Positions 18,751 to 27,281 of a stretch of 64,000 nucleotides of DNA are shown in pieces. This stretch comes from Chitinophaga pinensis DSM 2588 (GTDB lineage Bacteria; Bacteroidota; Bacteroidia; Chitinophagales; Chitinophagaceae): NCBI RefSeq assembly GCF_000024005.1, contig NC_013132.1, positions 3,652,001 to 3,716,000 of the forward strand, in the 5' to 3' direction. The notes beneath the pieces were generated by a model. The model was not told the origin of the DNA. It searched no databases and saw only the letters and a list, made by a program, of their open reading frames with translations. The position numbers and the translations under genes are program-made. The stretch's first letter is position 1. Every line of letters starts with the position of its first letter.

Positions 18751-19242
18751 TCAGGTGATCGCAGTGATCACGGCCTCGTTGTTCTCTGCGGCTTTCGCAT
18801 AGAAGGTACGCAATTCATTAAAAAAGGCAAGCAGGTAATACACTATACCTTCTTCTTCCCAGATCTCCGGGTAAATATGCAGTTCAAGCATGCGCGCCGG
18901 GTCGAATCTGGCTGTCAGTTCTTCTTCGGTGATTGCACAGAGTTCGGCATATGTTTCTTTCACCTGTTCCGGCGTCAGGTACTCTGCGGGGCCATATCCG
19001 ATGTCCATGTCATCGTCAATGTTTTGTCCACTGAAGAAAACTTTTTGCATGGGGTGATCATTGTGCTGGAGCCCTTTACCGGTAAGCAGAAACAGGATGC
19101 CTTCCCAGGATTTATCCAGATTGACCATAGCGGGATCTTCTTCTTCAGCTTCATAAATCCTGTCTTCCAATAAAGAACTGTCTTGTATGTAGGCTTCAAG
19201 TTCGGCTGGCGTCGCACGAAGAAGCTCGAGGACCATACTCAT
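18751..19242 (-). CDS. DUF1877 (YfbM-like) protein
   Basis: 163 aa, soluble. 'NLDKSWEGILFLLTGKG', 'IDDDMDIGYGPAEYLTPEQVKETYAEL' and the C-terminal 'YLLAFFNELRTFYAKAAENNEAVITAI' are the hallmarks of DUF1877 (E. coli YfbM). The length fits. Members are cytoplasmic, without known activity. Single gene. Confidence 0.88.
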   Translation of the reverse strand: MSMVLELLRATPAELEAYIQDSSLLEDRIYEAEEEDPAMVNLDKSWEGILFLLTGKGLQHNDHPMQKVFFSGQNIDDDMDIGYGPAEYLTPEQVKETYAELCAITEEELTARFDPARMLELHIYPEIWEEEGIVYYLLAFFNELRTFYAKAAENNEAVITAIT

Positions 19243-19317
19243 AGGATGGAGTTACAATTTAGTGTAGGCTAAAAGTATAACTTTTTGGCAATAGGAGGTA
19301 ATATCCATCCTTTAATA

Positions 19318-21684
19318 TTATTCCTCCTTCAGACTCTTTACCGGATTCAGTAAAGCCGCTTTTACACTCTGGAACCCAATTGTCAGTATTGCTATCATTA
19401 TGGCGATACATCCTGCCAGCAGGAATACGCTCCAGGACAGGGATATCTTATAGCTAAATGTATCAAGCCACTGACGCATAGTATACCAGGCCAAGGGAGA
19501 CGCAATGATAATAGCGGCGAAGACTAGTTTCAGGAAATCGCCGGATAGCAGTCTGACGATACTTACCACAGAAGCACCCAGTACTTTTCTTACTCCTATT
19601 TCTTTCGTCCGCTGTTCAGCCGTGAAGGCTGCCAGACCAAACAAACCCAAACAGGCGATAAATATCGAAAGACAGGCGAAGATGGCGATGAGACTACCGG
19701 CAATGGTCTCACTTTTGTAGCTGTTCTGAAAGTCACTATCCAGGAATGAATATGTAAACGGATAGTCCGGATTCATCTTCCGGCAAAGTCTTTCAATACC
19801 GGCGAGTGCCTGTTTCGTTTGTCCCGGCTGGGTTTTAATCAGAATATGATCGTACACCTGTTTTTCATTCAAACGGATTATAATAGGCCGAATAGGCACA
19901 TGTAATGAATTGAAATGAAAGTCTTTCAGTACGCCTATAATAATACCCGCCTGTTTGCCAAATGTCAATGGTTGCCCGACAGGATCTTTATACCCCAGTC
20001 GTTTCGCGGTGGATTCATTGATCAGATAATTGGTCGAATCGGCGCCGTAGGCGGGCGAAAAGTCCCTTCCCTGAAGCATTTGCAAGTGCATTGTTTTAAC
20101 GAAATCATATCCTACTGCTGTATTATTGAACTGAATCGCCAGACTGGGATCTTTTCCCTGCCAGTTTACGATGTCCGTAGTATTGCGATTCTGCAAAGGA
20201 TTGGTCTGCATATGTGAGACAGACTGAATATCCGGTTGCTGTAAGAGTTCCTGTTTAAAGGTCTGGAAGTGCGCCGCGATGTCACCTTCACCACGGAGGA
20301 TGATTATATTTTCGCGATCAAATCCCAGATTCTTGCGCTGTATATATTTCATCTGCCGATAAACGACGATCGTACCAACGATCATGAGGATAGACAATAC
20401 AAACTGAAAGACTACCAGTCCACGTCTGAATAATTGTGCGCTTGGGCCTGTTTGCAACGTTCCTTTCAGCACCCGTACAGGTTTGATAGCGGAGAGAAAG
20501 AATGCCGGATAGCTACCGGATAGCAGAGACGTAACAATGAGTATTCCTAACAGCGATATGCCAAAAGCGGGATCTCCAAAGGGCAATGACAGCGTCTTGT
20601 CTGTCAGCCTGTTGAAGAAGGGTAAACTTAACCATACAGTGGCAATTGCCAGGATGGTGGCAATCACCGTCATCAACAGGGCTTCATGCATAAACTGCCA
20701 GATCAGTGAAAGGCGTTGTGCGCCGATCGCTTTTCTGACACCTACTTCTTTTGCGCGTTTGATGGAACGTGCGGTGGTCAGGTTCATAAAATTGATGGTG
20801 GCGATCAGCAGCAGAAACGCGGCTACAATAATAAAGAGCCGTACATACCCGATACGACCACCATCGCGCTGTCCATTGCTGAAGTTAGAATAAAGGTACG
20901 CGTCCGCTTCCGGTTGCAGGAACAATTCGATGTTGTAAACGGCACTGATATCTTTATTGCGGCCTTTCAGAAAGGTCTTCAGTTTACTTTCCACTTTTTT
21001 AGGATCAGTACCTGGTTTCACCTGAATACGGGTGCCTGGTCCTGTATTCTCCCATACAGTGAGCCAGGGTTCTCTTTTCAGGTAAAGTTGCCAGTTCAGC
21101 AGATAGTCATATTTATCTGTTGATTGATGTGGCAGATCTTCAAATACAGCCGTTACTTTATAATCCGAACCATCAAAACGGACGTTCTTGCCAAGGGCAG
21201 TATAGGGATCATTGAAGAAAGCAGTGGCTACCTTACGGGAAATCGCAATATTATCAGGCATGCTTAGCGCAGATGTGGCAGCCCCGGCGAGTAAGGGTAT
21301 ATTGTAGATGTGGAACCAGTCTGCTCCCGCAAAACACCCTGTTAACCGGGAGGATTTTTCTCCTACACTCAACACATGCTCTTCATTCGTAGAGATACCA
21401 GCTGCATAGGCAATTTCAGGTATATGTGATTTGACTTCATCCGCCATGAGACCCGGTGTATCCTCATCCGTTACGATCCTTCCATCGGCTATTTCGTGCT
21501 CCATGATGCGGAATAAACGCCCTATATCGGCATATTGTCTGCCGGTGCGTAGTTCATCCTGTACCCATAACAACAGTATCAGACCTGACGCAATACCCAG
21601 GGCCAGCCCCATGATATTGATCGCGGAGAAGGCTTTGTTGCGGACAATATTCCGGCAGGCGATTTTAAAGTAGTTGTTTAGCAT
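19318..21684 (-). CDS. MacB/FtsX-type ABC transporter permease
   Basis: 788 aa. Two repeats, each with one N-terminal membrane segment, a periplasmic MacB-type core domain and a three-helix FtsX domain. TM segments are around 20-42, 280-305, 335-360 and 375-400, then 430-450, 670-700, 720-745 and 755-780. 'NYFKIACRNIVRNKAFSAINIMGLALGIASG' and 'EQRTKEIGVRKVLGASVVSIVRLL' are characteristic of the Bacteroidota duplicated-permease family. No ATPase gene is adjacent. In this phylum such permeases often occur as orphans controlled by sigma-54 activators, and the upstream region has matching signals (21708-21723, 21778-21812). The cargo (peptide, lipoprotein or lipid) is unknown. Confidence 0.9.
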   Translation of the reverse strand: MLNNYFKIACRNIVRNKAFSAINIMGLALGIASGLILLLWVQDELRTGRQYADIGRLFRIMEHEIADGRIVTDEDTPGLMADEVKSHIPEIAYAAGISTNEEHVLSVGEKSSRLTGCFAGADWFHIYNIPLLAGAATSALSMPDNIAISRKVATAFFNDPYTALGKNVRFDGSDYKVTAVFEDLPHQSTDKYDYLLNWQLYLKREPWLTVWENTGPGTRIQVKPGTDPKKVESKLKTFLKGRNKDISAVYNIELFLQPEADAYLYSNFSNGQRDGGRIGYVRLFIIVAAFLLLIATINFMNLTTARSIKRAKEVGVRKAIGAQRLSLIWQFMHEALLMTVIATILAIATVWLSLPFFNRLTDKTLSLPFGDPAFGISLLGILIVTSLLSGSYPAFFLSAIKPVRVLKGTLQTGPSAQLFRRGLVVFQFVLSILMIVGTIVVYRQMKYIQRKNLGFDRENIIILRGEGDIAAHFQTFKQELLQQPDIQSVSHMQTNPLQNRNTTDIVNWQGKDPSLAIQFNNTAVGYDFVKTMHLQMLQGRDFSPAYGADSTNYLINESTAKRLGYKDPVGQPLTFGKQAGIIIGVLKDFHFNSLHVPIRPIIIRLNEKQVYDHILIKTQPGQTKQALAGIERLCRKMNPDYPFTYSFLDSDFQNSYKSETIAGSLIAIFACLSIFIACLGLFGLAAFTAEQRTKEIGVRKVLGASVVSIVRLLSGDFLKLVFAAIIIASPLAWYTMRQWLDTFSYKISLSWSVFLLAGCIAIMIAILTIGFQSVKAALLNPVKSLKEE

Positions 21685-21707
21685 AGTGGATGAAGTTTCT
21701 GAGCTCG

Positions 21708-21723
21708 CTCAAGACTCATGCCA
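21708..21723 (-). promoter_or_regulatory. Sigma-54-like promoter for the FtsX permease
   Basis: On the minus strand TGGCATG, 4 nt, TTGAG, matching the -24/-12 consensus TGGCACG-N4-TTGCW except for the -12 C and one -24 base. It sits about 24 nt upstream of the permease ATG, so the transcript would start just before the gene. The palindromes at 21778-21812 are at a distance usual for an enhancer-binding activator. Confidence 0.5.
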
Positions 21724-21777
21724 CCTCCCGAAAGGCTTATTTCTCGCATACATTGAGGAATTGGTGATCGTCTGATT

Positions 21778-21812
21778 GTTCGATAGCGAACGAAAACAGT
21801 CCATTTCTGGAC
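21778..21812. promoter_or_regulatory. Tandem 14-bp palindromes (candidate activator sites)
   Basis: GTTCG-4 nt-CGAAC (21778-21791) and GTCCA-4 nt-TGGAC (21799-21812) have the same build (5-bp arms, 4-nt spacer) and lie 21 bp apart centre to centre, two helical turns. They are about 70-95 bp upstream of the sigma-54-like promoter, as expected for a hexameric enhancer-binding protein. Confidence 0.55.
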
Positions 21813-21880
21813 AGGATTTTACTTTTTTGATTCAAAGGCTATTCCCATCGGTCAAAATTCAACCTTTTTATTGCAGTTAT

Positions 21881-23323
21881 TTATTCTACAATAAGATTTT
21901 TAGACTGAGATACCAGCTTTTTATAAGGTTCACTGATAAAACCGTCAACATAAGAAACACCATCTATGGCGAAGCCACATCCATGTCCTTTATTATGCAG
22001 GATCAGCAGTTGACCGTTAGGCAGATATCGTTTGATAAGACGGTTGTAAAACGGACGGCACCAGCGGTCAATATCACCGGCAGAGATCAGCGCAGGGACT
22101 GATGAATACAAGGGATCTTTCATTGTTTTAGGCGCCGGATTGACTTTCCAGCAATCGCAGACAGGATGGTCGACATTATTAAAAGCATAACCCGCCAGCC
22201 AGGGGAGTACCTCATCTTGTTTTTTGATCAGTACAGGGTTCGAATATTGAATCTGTTCACTGCAATAGACGGAATAGCGCATACCCATCGAAAGGTGCGT
22301 ATCTGTCGTAAAATAGCCATCCAGGACTTCTTTTATATAGTCCTGATGCCGGCCATTGATAATGTCATTGATCACGGCAGGAACGGCGCTTATCTGTGTG
22401 TTATTCATATGACCTAACACAGCATCCAGCAATTCATTTTTTGTATAGGTAATGTCGATACTGTCATGCTGTCCTTTCTCCAGATACCGGATGCTAAACT
22501 TCCTTCCGTGTATATCCGTAAAGTATTGGTGAAAACGGTTACGCAGGTCTGTATATTCCGGTTTATTCAGCGAATCAGTCATGGTGTTCGTAAACACCTG
22601 TTCCAGTGCTTCATTGATATTGAACATCGCTTCTTCTTCATAACGTGTAAAGCTGGGTAGCGGAGAATTGAGGATCAGGGCGCGTACTGCTTCAGGATGG
22701 TTTTTAGCCACCGCCATCATCAATCCACCACTATAGGAGATGCCAACGAGATTGAGAGAGTCTATATGCAGGGCCAGGCGCAGATCGTTGATGTCTTCTA
22801 CTGTTTCTGTAGTATTATATGCTGACAGATCAATACCTTGTCGTAGCAATTTTTCCCGGCATTGTGTGGCAGCTATCCGTATCAGACTGTCTTTGTTTTT
22901 GTTTTCCCGGTAGCTCTGTTTGATGGCTGCGTCTACTTCAAAGCATTCCAGGCAGGGTTGTGCTTTACGGGTACCTCGCTGGTCAATGGCAATGAAACCG
23001 CCATAACGCAGGAAGCCGGAATTATAGCTGATGCTATCGATAAAGTCGATGGTACTGTAACCAGGACCTCCTGTCATATACAGGCTCACCATTTTACTGG
23101 CATCCTGGTCGGGACGGCGTACGAAGAAGAAAGGTAGTTTCACTTTACGTCCATTGGGTTTACTACGTTTTTCGGGTACCACCAGGTAGCCCGTTTGCAG
23201 TATCAGCCGGGGATCGGCCTTTACCAGTTGCGGGTAGGGCGTGATGGAAACAGTATATCGTTGGCCATATGATAATTGCGTGATAGCCAAAAGGATAAAT
23301 AGCGTATGGAGTGTCTTTTTCAT
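21881..23323 (-). CDS. Secreted alpha/beta-hydrolase peptidase (TAP/prolyl aminopeptidase-like)
   Basis: 480 aa. Signal peptide about 1-20. Alpha/beta-hydrolase fold with oxyanion loop T-G-G-P-G-Y (85-89), 'AIDQRGTRKAQP', nucleophile elbow G-I-S-Y-S198-G-G, a helical lid (about 215-345), acid near A-G-D-I-D-R-W, and catalytic H in H-N-K-G-H-G-C-G-F. This is the S33 pattern of tripeptidyl/prolyl aminopeptidases. Substrate is inferred: N-terminal peptides in the periplasm. It is followed on the same strand by the FtsX permease, 196 nt away, which has its own promoter. Confidence 0.85.
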   Translation of the reverse strand: MKKTLHTLFILLAITQLSYGQRYTVSITPYPQLVKADPRLILQTGYLVVPEKRSKPNGRKVKLPFFFVRRPDQDASKMVSLYMTGGPGYSTIDFIDSISYNSGFLRYGGFIAIDQRGTRKAQPCLECFEVDAAIKQSYRENKNKDSLIRIAATQCREKLLRQGIDLSAYNTTETVEDINDLRLALHIDSLNLVGISYSGGLMMAVAKNHPEAVRALILNSPLPSFTRYEEEAMFNINEALEQVFTNTMTDSLNKPEYTDLRNRFHQYFTDIHGRKFSIRYLEKGQHDSIDITYTKNELLDAVLGHMNNTQISAVPAVINDIINGRHQDYIKEVLDGYFTTDTHLSMGMRYSVYCSEQIQYSNPVLIKKQDEVLPWLAGYAFNNVDHPVCDCWKVNPAPKTMKDPLYSSVPALISAGDIDRWCRPFYNRLIKRYLPNGQLLILHNKGHGCGFAIDGVSYVDGFISEPYKKLVSQSKNLIVE

Positions 23324-23374
23324 AATACAAAGAACGTAACAAGGGGATTGCTGAGAAAGTAAAAAACGGACAAT

Positions 23375-24181
23375 TTACAGGGTATCGCTCAGTCGTTGAC
23401 CTGTAAGTTTGATCACATCTTTGGAGAAGTGACTGAGGTCATAATAGCCATAGTCCCATGGGTCGAAAGTCTCTCTGGTCTGGATAAAGGCGGTCAGGGC
23501 AGCACGCGTTCGCAGGATGGAAAAGTAGGCCTTGGGTGGGAGACCGATCACTTTAGAGAAATAACGGTTGATGCTTTTGGAGGTCAGGAACAGCCGTTCT
23601 GCCACCTGGGAAGTGTTGAGCTGCATGCCGGTAGTATGGTATTCTCCGATAGCGTCGTTGACTATTTTCAGGTAATGGTCTTTCTTTGCGCGTTTGGCTC
23701 TTTGCAGGAGGAGATATTCCTGTATGATGAGCACCCGTTCTGTAAAGGTGATGGGTTGTTTCATCTTCATCAGCAAAGAAGGAGGTAATACCTGTCCAAG
23801 GGGAATAACCTTGTGATCCAGTTTGGTCTGACTGATACCAAGAACAGCTTCCAGTCCGCCGGGATAGAACTTTACTGTAAAGATCAGGTCTGTCGGCAGG
23901 ATATGTCTTGTCACCTGACCGTTTCGCAGGATCAGTATATCATCTGTCGCACCGATATGATGAAAAACCTTATCCAGTTGGATCCGGTAGGGAGTGCCCA
24001 GGTTGATATAAAAAGTGGGCGTCCAGCTGGCAAACATGCCCGATTGGGAATGTCCTTTGGCAAAGTACTGATCGAAGCCGGAAGGGGAGGATTCTGAGAA
24101 GAATTCGACGAAATGAGCCAGGTCTTCAACTGGCTTTCTAAAGTCATAGATCTCCCGGATATTCTGAAATATTTCAATCAT
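23375..24181 (-). CDS. AraC-family transcriptional regulator
   Basis: 268 aa. The N-terminal DUF6597-like part (about 1-145, 'FYINLGTPYRIQ...FTVKFYPGGLEAVLGI') is followed by an AraC DNA-binding domain (about 160-265) whose first HTH is 'LNTSQVAERLFLTSKSINRYFSKVIGLPPKAYFSILRTRAAL'. The second HTH is 'DPWDYGYYDLSHFSKDVIKLTGQ'. It lies 51 nt upstream of the alpha/beta hydrolase gene on the same strand and may control it. Target unknown. Confidence 0.87.
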   Translation of the reverse strand: MIEIFQNIREIYDFRKPVEDLAHFVEFFSESSPSGFDQYFAKGHSQSGMFASWTPTFYINLGTPYRIQLDKVFHHIGATDDILILRNGQVTRHILPTDLIFTVKFYPGGLEAVLGISQTKLDHKVIPLGQVLPPSLLMKMKQPITFTERVLIIQEYLLLQRAKRAKKDHYLKIVNDAIGEYHTTGMQLNTSQVAERLFLTSKSINRYFSKVIGLPPKAYFSILRTRAALTAFIQTRETFDPWDYGYYDLSHFSKDVIKLTGQRLSDTL

Positions 24182-24310
24182 CGCTGGCTTGGGTAATACC
24201 AGTCTCTAATATAGGCATTTAGCGGCTGATTTCCAGCAATAGAGACAGTGGTTTCCTGCACTAATGACGTGTTTGGCGACTCGTACAGTTATCTGTATCT
24301 TTAAACAGAT

Positions 24311-24773
24311 TGTCACAGCAGCAGTGCTGCATCAGCACAATTAGTAGAAGAGTTAGCACAGCGGGAACAATTACAGGGCATTGCCTCCGGCGCCTGTGGT
24401 GGCGATATTCTTTTTTGGAGGCATGTCTGGAACTGGGCATTCCGGCTACCCTGTATCTACCGATGACACCTGCCGTATTAAACAGAAATCAGTATCATTT
24501 GCCGGCCAGCAATGGGATCAGCGTTTTGACCGTTTGCTGTCTATGTTGCCGGTAGTCATGTAGGAGAAACAAACGACAGAACAACGTAAAACGAATGTAT
24601 TCCAGCAACTGAACATCCGCATGTTACAGGATGCGTTGGCAAACGGAAGCGAACACATGACCCTTATGCTTTTATGGAATGAAGTCAGGAATGTGGGGAG
24701 TGCCGGTCCTGCCCGGGTGATAGAGGAAGCAGCCCGATATAACGTCTGTACCAGGATCATTCATCCGTCCTGA
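24311..24773 (+). pseudogene. Decayed C-terminal domain of a TPR-type/DUF4071-like protein
   Basis: Three frames must be joined to read it: 'GIASGACGGDILF' (frame from 24311), then 'LEACLELGIPATLYLP' after a T-run slip near 24415, then 'KSVSFAGQQWDQRFDRLLSM', an in-frame TAG at 24561, and 'NVFQQLNIRMLQDALANG...LMLLWNEV...GPARVIEEAARYNVCTRI' to the TGA at 24771. The order G-G-D-I-L-F, L-x-L-P, S-V-x-F-A-G-x-x-W-x-x-R-F, W and G-G/P-A is what I remember from the C-terminal nucleotide-binding-like domain of bacterial TPR/adenylate-cyclase-associated proteins. The N-terminal part is absent, since an AraC gene occupies the upstream side. Not functional as it stands. Confidence 0.6.
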
Positions 24774-24824
24774 GCAGGATTATTTACTTGTATTTCAATT
24801 AATTTGGGGATATCTCTGAGAAAA

Positions 24825-24871
24825 TTTGCGTAGTCAAATAGCTACATGTATATTTGTAGTCACTTGGCTAC
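24825..24871 (+). promoter_or_regulatory. Bacteroidota promoter with double operator
   Basis: -33 TTTG (24825-24828), 20-nt spacer, -7 TATATTTG (24849-24856). Two 16-bp near-palindromes overlap it: GTAGTCAAATAGCTAC (24830-24845) and GTAGTCACTTGGCTAC (24856-24871), centres 26 bp apart. The first fills the spacer and the second covers the predicted transcription start, so a dimeric repressor bound here would block transcription. The regulator is not encoded nearby. Confidence 0.65.
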
Positions 24872-24912
24872 ATAATGCCGGGTCTATCTTATCAACAACA
24901 ATAATTCAAGCT

Positions 24913-25476
24913 ATGAATACCAAGAAGAAATTGTCATCTGCACAACAGGAAGAGCTACTCAAGACACTGAAGGCGCGTTTTGAGAAGCATACGGCCCGCC
25001 ATAAAGGTATTGAATGGGCAGCGGTGGCGGCGAAACTGGAAGCCAGTGCAGATAAACTGTGGTCGCTCAATGCAATGGAAGAAACAGGTGGTGAACCGGA
25101 TGTAGTAGCACAGGATAAGAAGACCGGCGAATATACATTCTTTGATTGTGCGGCTGAAAGTCCGAAGGGCCGTAGAAGTACCTGTTATGATGGGGAAGCG
25201 CTGGCATCCAGAAAAGAAAATAAACCCGAAGACAGTGCGATCAATATGGCAGAAGAGATGGGTATAGAAATACTGACGGAAGAGCAGTACCGTGCATTAC
25301 AGGAACTGGGAAAGTTTGATCTGAAAACCTCCAGCTGGGTAAAAACACCTGCTGAGATCAGAAAATTAGGTGGCGCCATCTTCTGTGACCGCCGTTACGA
25401 TCATATTTTTACCTATCACAATGGAGCGGAATCTTACTATGCGGCAAGAGGTTTCCGTGGTGCATTGAAGGTGTAA
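24913..25476 (+). CDS. DUF4256 protein
   Basis: 187 aa from the ATG at 24913 (MNTKKKLSSAQQEELLKTL). A frame open from 24826 would start inside the promoter, so I reject that start. 'RFEKHTARHKGIEWAAVAAKLEA', 'FFDCAAESPKGRRSTCYDGEAL' and 'LDRR/CDRRYDHIFTYHNGAESYYAARGFRG' define DUF4256, a soluble family of unknown activity. These genes are often found with ArsR-SRPBCC stress operons; here it stands alone behind a double operator. Expected to be tightly repressed until an unknown signal appears. Confidence 0.88.
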   Translation: MNTKKKLSSAQQEELLKTLKARFEKHTARHKGIEWAAVAAKLEASADKLWSLNAMEETGGEPDVVAQDKKTGEYTFFDCAAESPKGRRSTCYDGEALASRKENKPEDSAINMAEEMGIEILTEEQYRALQELGKFDLKTSSWVKTPAEIRKLGGAIFCDRRYDHIFTYHNGAESYYAARGFRGALKV

Positions 25477-25533
25477 AAAGAATTTGCTGATGGCAAAGAA
25501 GATAAGGCGTAGATGCGATGGCGCACTGCCTGC

Positions 25534-26100
25534 CTATACAGGCAAAGGGTAAGGGCGTTCCTGGGGCAGTAATGCCATCGCTTCCTCTATCTTACGTACC
25601 TTCACCAACTGTCCGATATGTTGAGAATAAGCGGTGATATCTTCTATCCCGATGATCCATTCAGAAATATATTGATCAACAGCTGTACCCGATATCCCGA
25701 TCTGAAGGGCACGTTGATCGGTTGGTTGCAGATAAATATCTCTTTCCGGGTCCCATTGCACCCTTACCGGAGATGCTTTCAGTAACCTGTTCCACTCGTT
25801 AGTAGTGCTATGGATCTTATGATCAAATTTCGATAATACTGCATTTTGTAAGGCCCATTCAAATCCGCTACGCTTTATTTTAATCGCCAGGATATACTCC
25901 TGGTCTTCTTTGGTCGCCCATCCGGAACGATACATCATCCAGCAGAAAGAGGGTTTGATCCAGGTCATTCTATCTCTTCTAAACGGAGGGGTTGTGAATG
26001 TCTGCGCTTCTACCGCTCTTTTTGCAATAAGGCCATTGTATGCCTGATAAACAGTGATCGATTCCTCATCGTACAATGCCCTGATCGTTTTTTCTTTCAT
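25534..26100 (-). CDS. DUF4291 protein
   Basis: 188 aa, soluble. 'IRALYDEESITVYQAYNGLIAKRAV', 'PPFRRDRMTWIKPSFCWMMYRSGWATKEDQEYILAIKI' and 'VQWDPERDIYLQPTDQRALQIGISG' match DUF4291 over its full length. The family is widespread in bacteria and fungi and has no established activity. Single gene, convergent with DUF4256. Confidence 0.9.
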   Translation of the reverse strand: MKEKTIRALYDEESITVYQAYNGLIAKRAVEAQTFTTPPFRRDRMTWIKPSFCWMMYRSGWATKEDQEYILAIKIKRSGFEWALQNAVLSKFDHKIHSTTNEWNRLLKASPVRVQWDPERDIYLQPTDQRALQIGISGTAVDQYISEWIIGIEDITAYSQHIGQLVKVRKIEEAMALLPQERPYPLPV

Positions 26101-26187
26101 CTCTGCAATTTACATTTCTTATAATGAATAAGCCATCCCCAATATACGGAGATGGCTTATCACTAATATTGTTATTGTTACTGGTAA

Positions 26188-27189
26188 TTAAGCCAGTTGT
26201 TTGCTTTTACTGAATTTATGGCTTTTATATTCTGCCAGCCGGTTGTCAATGATGCCTTTTACGATCTGATAATTCTCCTCATTGTACACGAACGCACTCA
26301 GTTCCTTTCTGGCAGCTTCTCCGAAGTAATTCTCTCTCAGTGTAGCATCCTGAAGAAAATTATAAGCTACGTCTTGGGTATAGAGTATATTAAAGCCACT
26401 TAAGTTATGCGTATAGATACGGGCAAAGCTATTTTCTGAGGAAAAGTCATCTTCCAGCACGTAGCCTCTGTCAAGCGCATTGATCATGTCCGTTATGGGA
26501 GCTTTTCTTTCCTTGATGGCAGCTGCGATTTTCGCCTTTTCAGTATCGAGTTGCAGCAGGTCCCGCTCGATAGCCCACTGGAGGAACATTAACTTGGCCG
26601 TTCTGTAGAATCCTGTTGCTTTTGAGAAGGTAGTGAAGTTTTCACTCATGAATTTATCATAAAACTCAAGGACAGGCATGTCGTATGGCAGACCCAGACT
26701 AAAATCGCGGATGCTGTCATCATCGTCATACTGTAATCCCCAGTAAATATTTTTTTCAGTGTCTACGGGCAATTGCCAGCGGTAAAAACTCTCGCTCCCG
26801 TCATCATTTATCCATACCCGTGCAATATCGCTGCTTTTCAGGGTTGGTTCTCCCAGTAAGTTTTTTAACGCATCAAATTTGAAGTTGAAATCCAGGTCAT
26901 GGGGCAAACGGGTTTTTGATTTATTGTTATGCCATCTGACATGGCTCAGTATCGGAATAAAAATACCTTTTTTATCCCCGGCTATTAAGGGGTAATTGTC
27001 CACGTAAACCTGTGCACTGAATAAGAGGTCGAAGCCGAGTTTCTTATTTTCCACCCAATAGGTAGTGTCAGTAGAACGGTTAGAGATAGTTGGCTTTTTG
27101 GGATATTTGAATCCGTTTTTTTCAATAAATGCTATGATACGGTCATCAGAGATAGGCAGTCCTATAAGACTGGTAAGGGTGTCGAACAT
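26188..27189 (-). CDS. Soluble protein of unknown function
   Basis: 333 aa, no signal peptide or membrane segment. The N-terminal half (to about 190) is beta-rich with many aromatic residues ('YWVENKKLGFDLLFSAQVYVDNYP', 'HVRWHNNKSKTRLPHDLDFNFKFDAL'). The C-terminal half is helical ('FLQWAIERDLLQLDTEKAKIAAAIKERK'). I do not recognise the family. The style, with a leading 'LIGLP' and an acidic, aromatic core, recalls immunity-type proteins, but nothing proves it and no toxin gene is adjacent. It starts 24 nt after a large hairpin that ends the desaturase gene. Confidence 0.6.
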   Translation of the reverse strand: MFDTLTSLIGLPISDDRIIAFIEKNGFKYPKKPTISNRSTDTTYWVENKKLGFDLLFSAQVYVDNYPLIAGDKKGIFIPILSHVRWHNNKSKTRLPHDLDFNFKFDALKNLLGEPTLKSSDIARVWINDDGSESFYRWQLPVDTEKNIYWGLQYDDDDSIRDFSLGLPYDMPVLEFYDKFMSENFTTFSKATGFYRTAKLMFLQWAIERDLLQLDTEKAKIAAAIKERKAPITDMINALDRGYVLEDDFSSENSFARIYTHNLSGFNILYTQDVAYNFLQDATLRENYFGEAARKELSAFVYNEENYQIVKGIIDNRLAEYKSHKFSKSKQLA

Positions 27190-27212
27190 TTTGGATTATT
27201 TAATTAAAATAC

Positions 27213-27263
27213 GAAAGGTGTTTCGCAAAATAGAAAATATTCTATTGTTGCCAAACACCTTTC
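27213..27263 (-). terminator. Long interrupted hairpin, probable terminator
   Basis: Arms GAAAGGTGTTT (27213-27223) and AAACACCTTTC (27253-27263) enclose a second hairpin AATAGAA/TTCTATT. The minus-strand 3' flank is T-rich. It lies 19 nt past the desaturase stop and 24 nt before the next minus-strand start, so it could both end one transcript and shape the leader of the next. Confidence 0.6.
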
Positions 27264-27281
27264 ACAAAACGTTTTATTTAT

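Noticed and set aside
24826..24912. Upstream extension of the DUF4256 reading frame
   Set aside because: It would start within the promoter and operator, and the residues are not part of the family; the ATG at 24913 is preferred.
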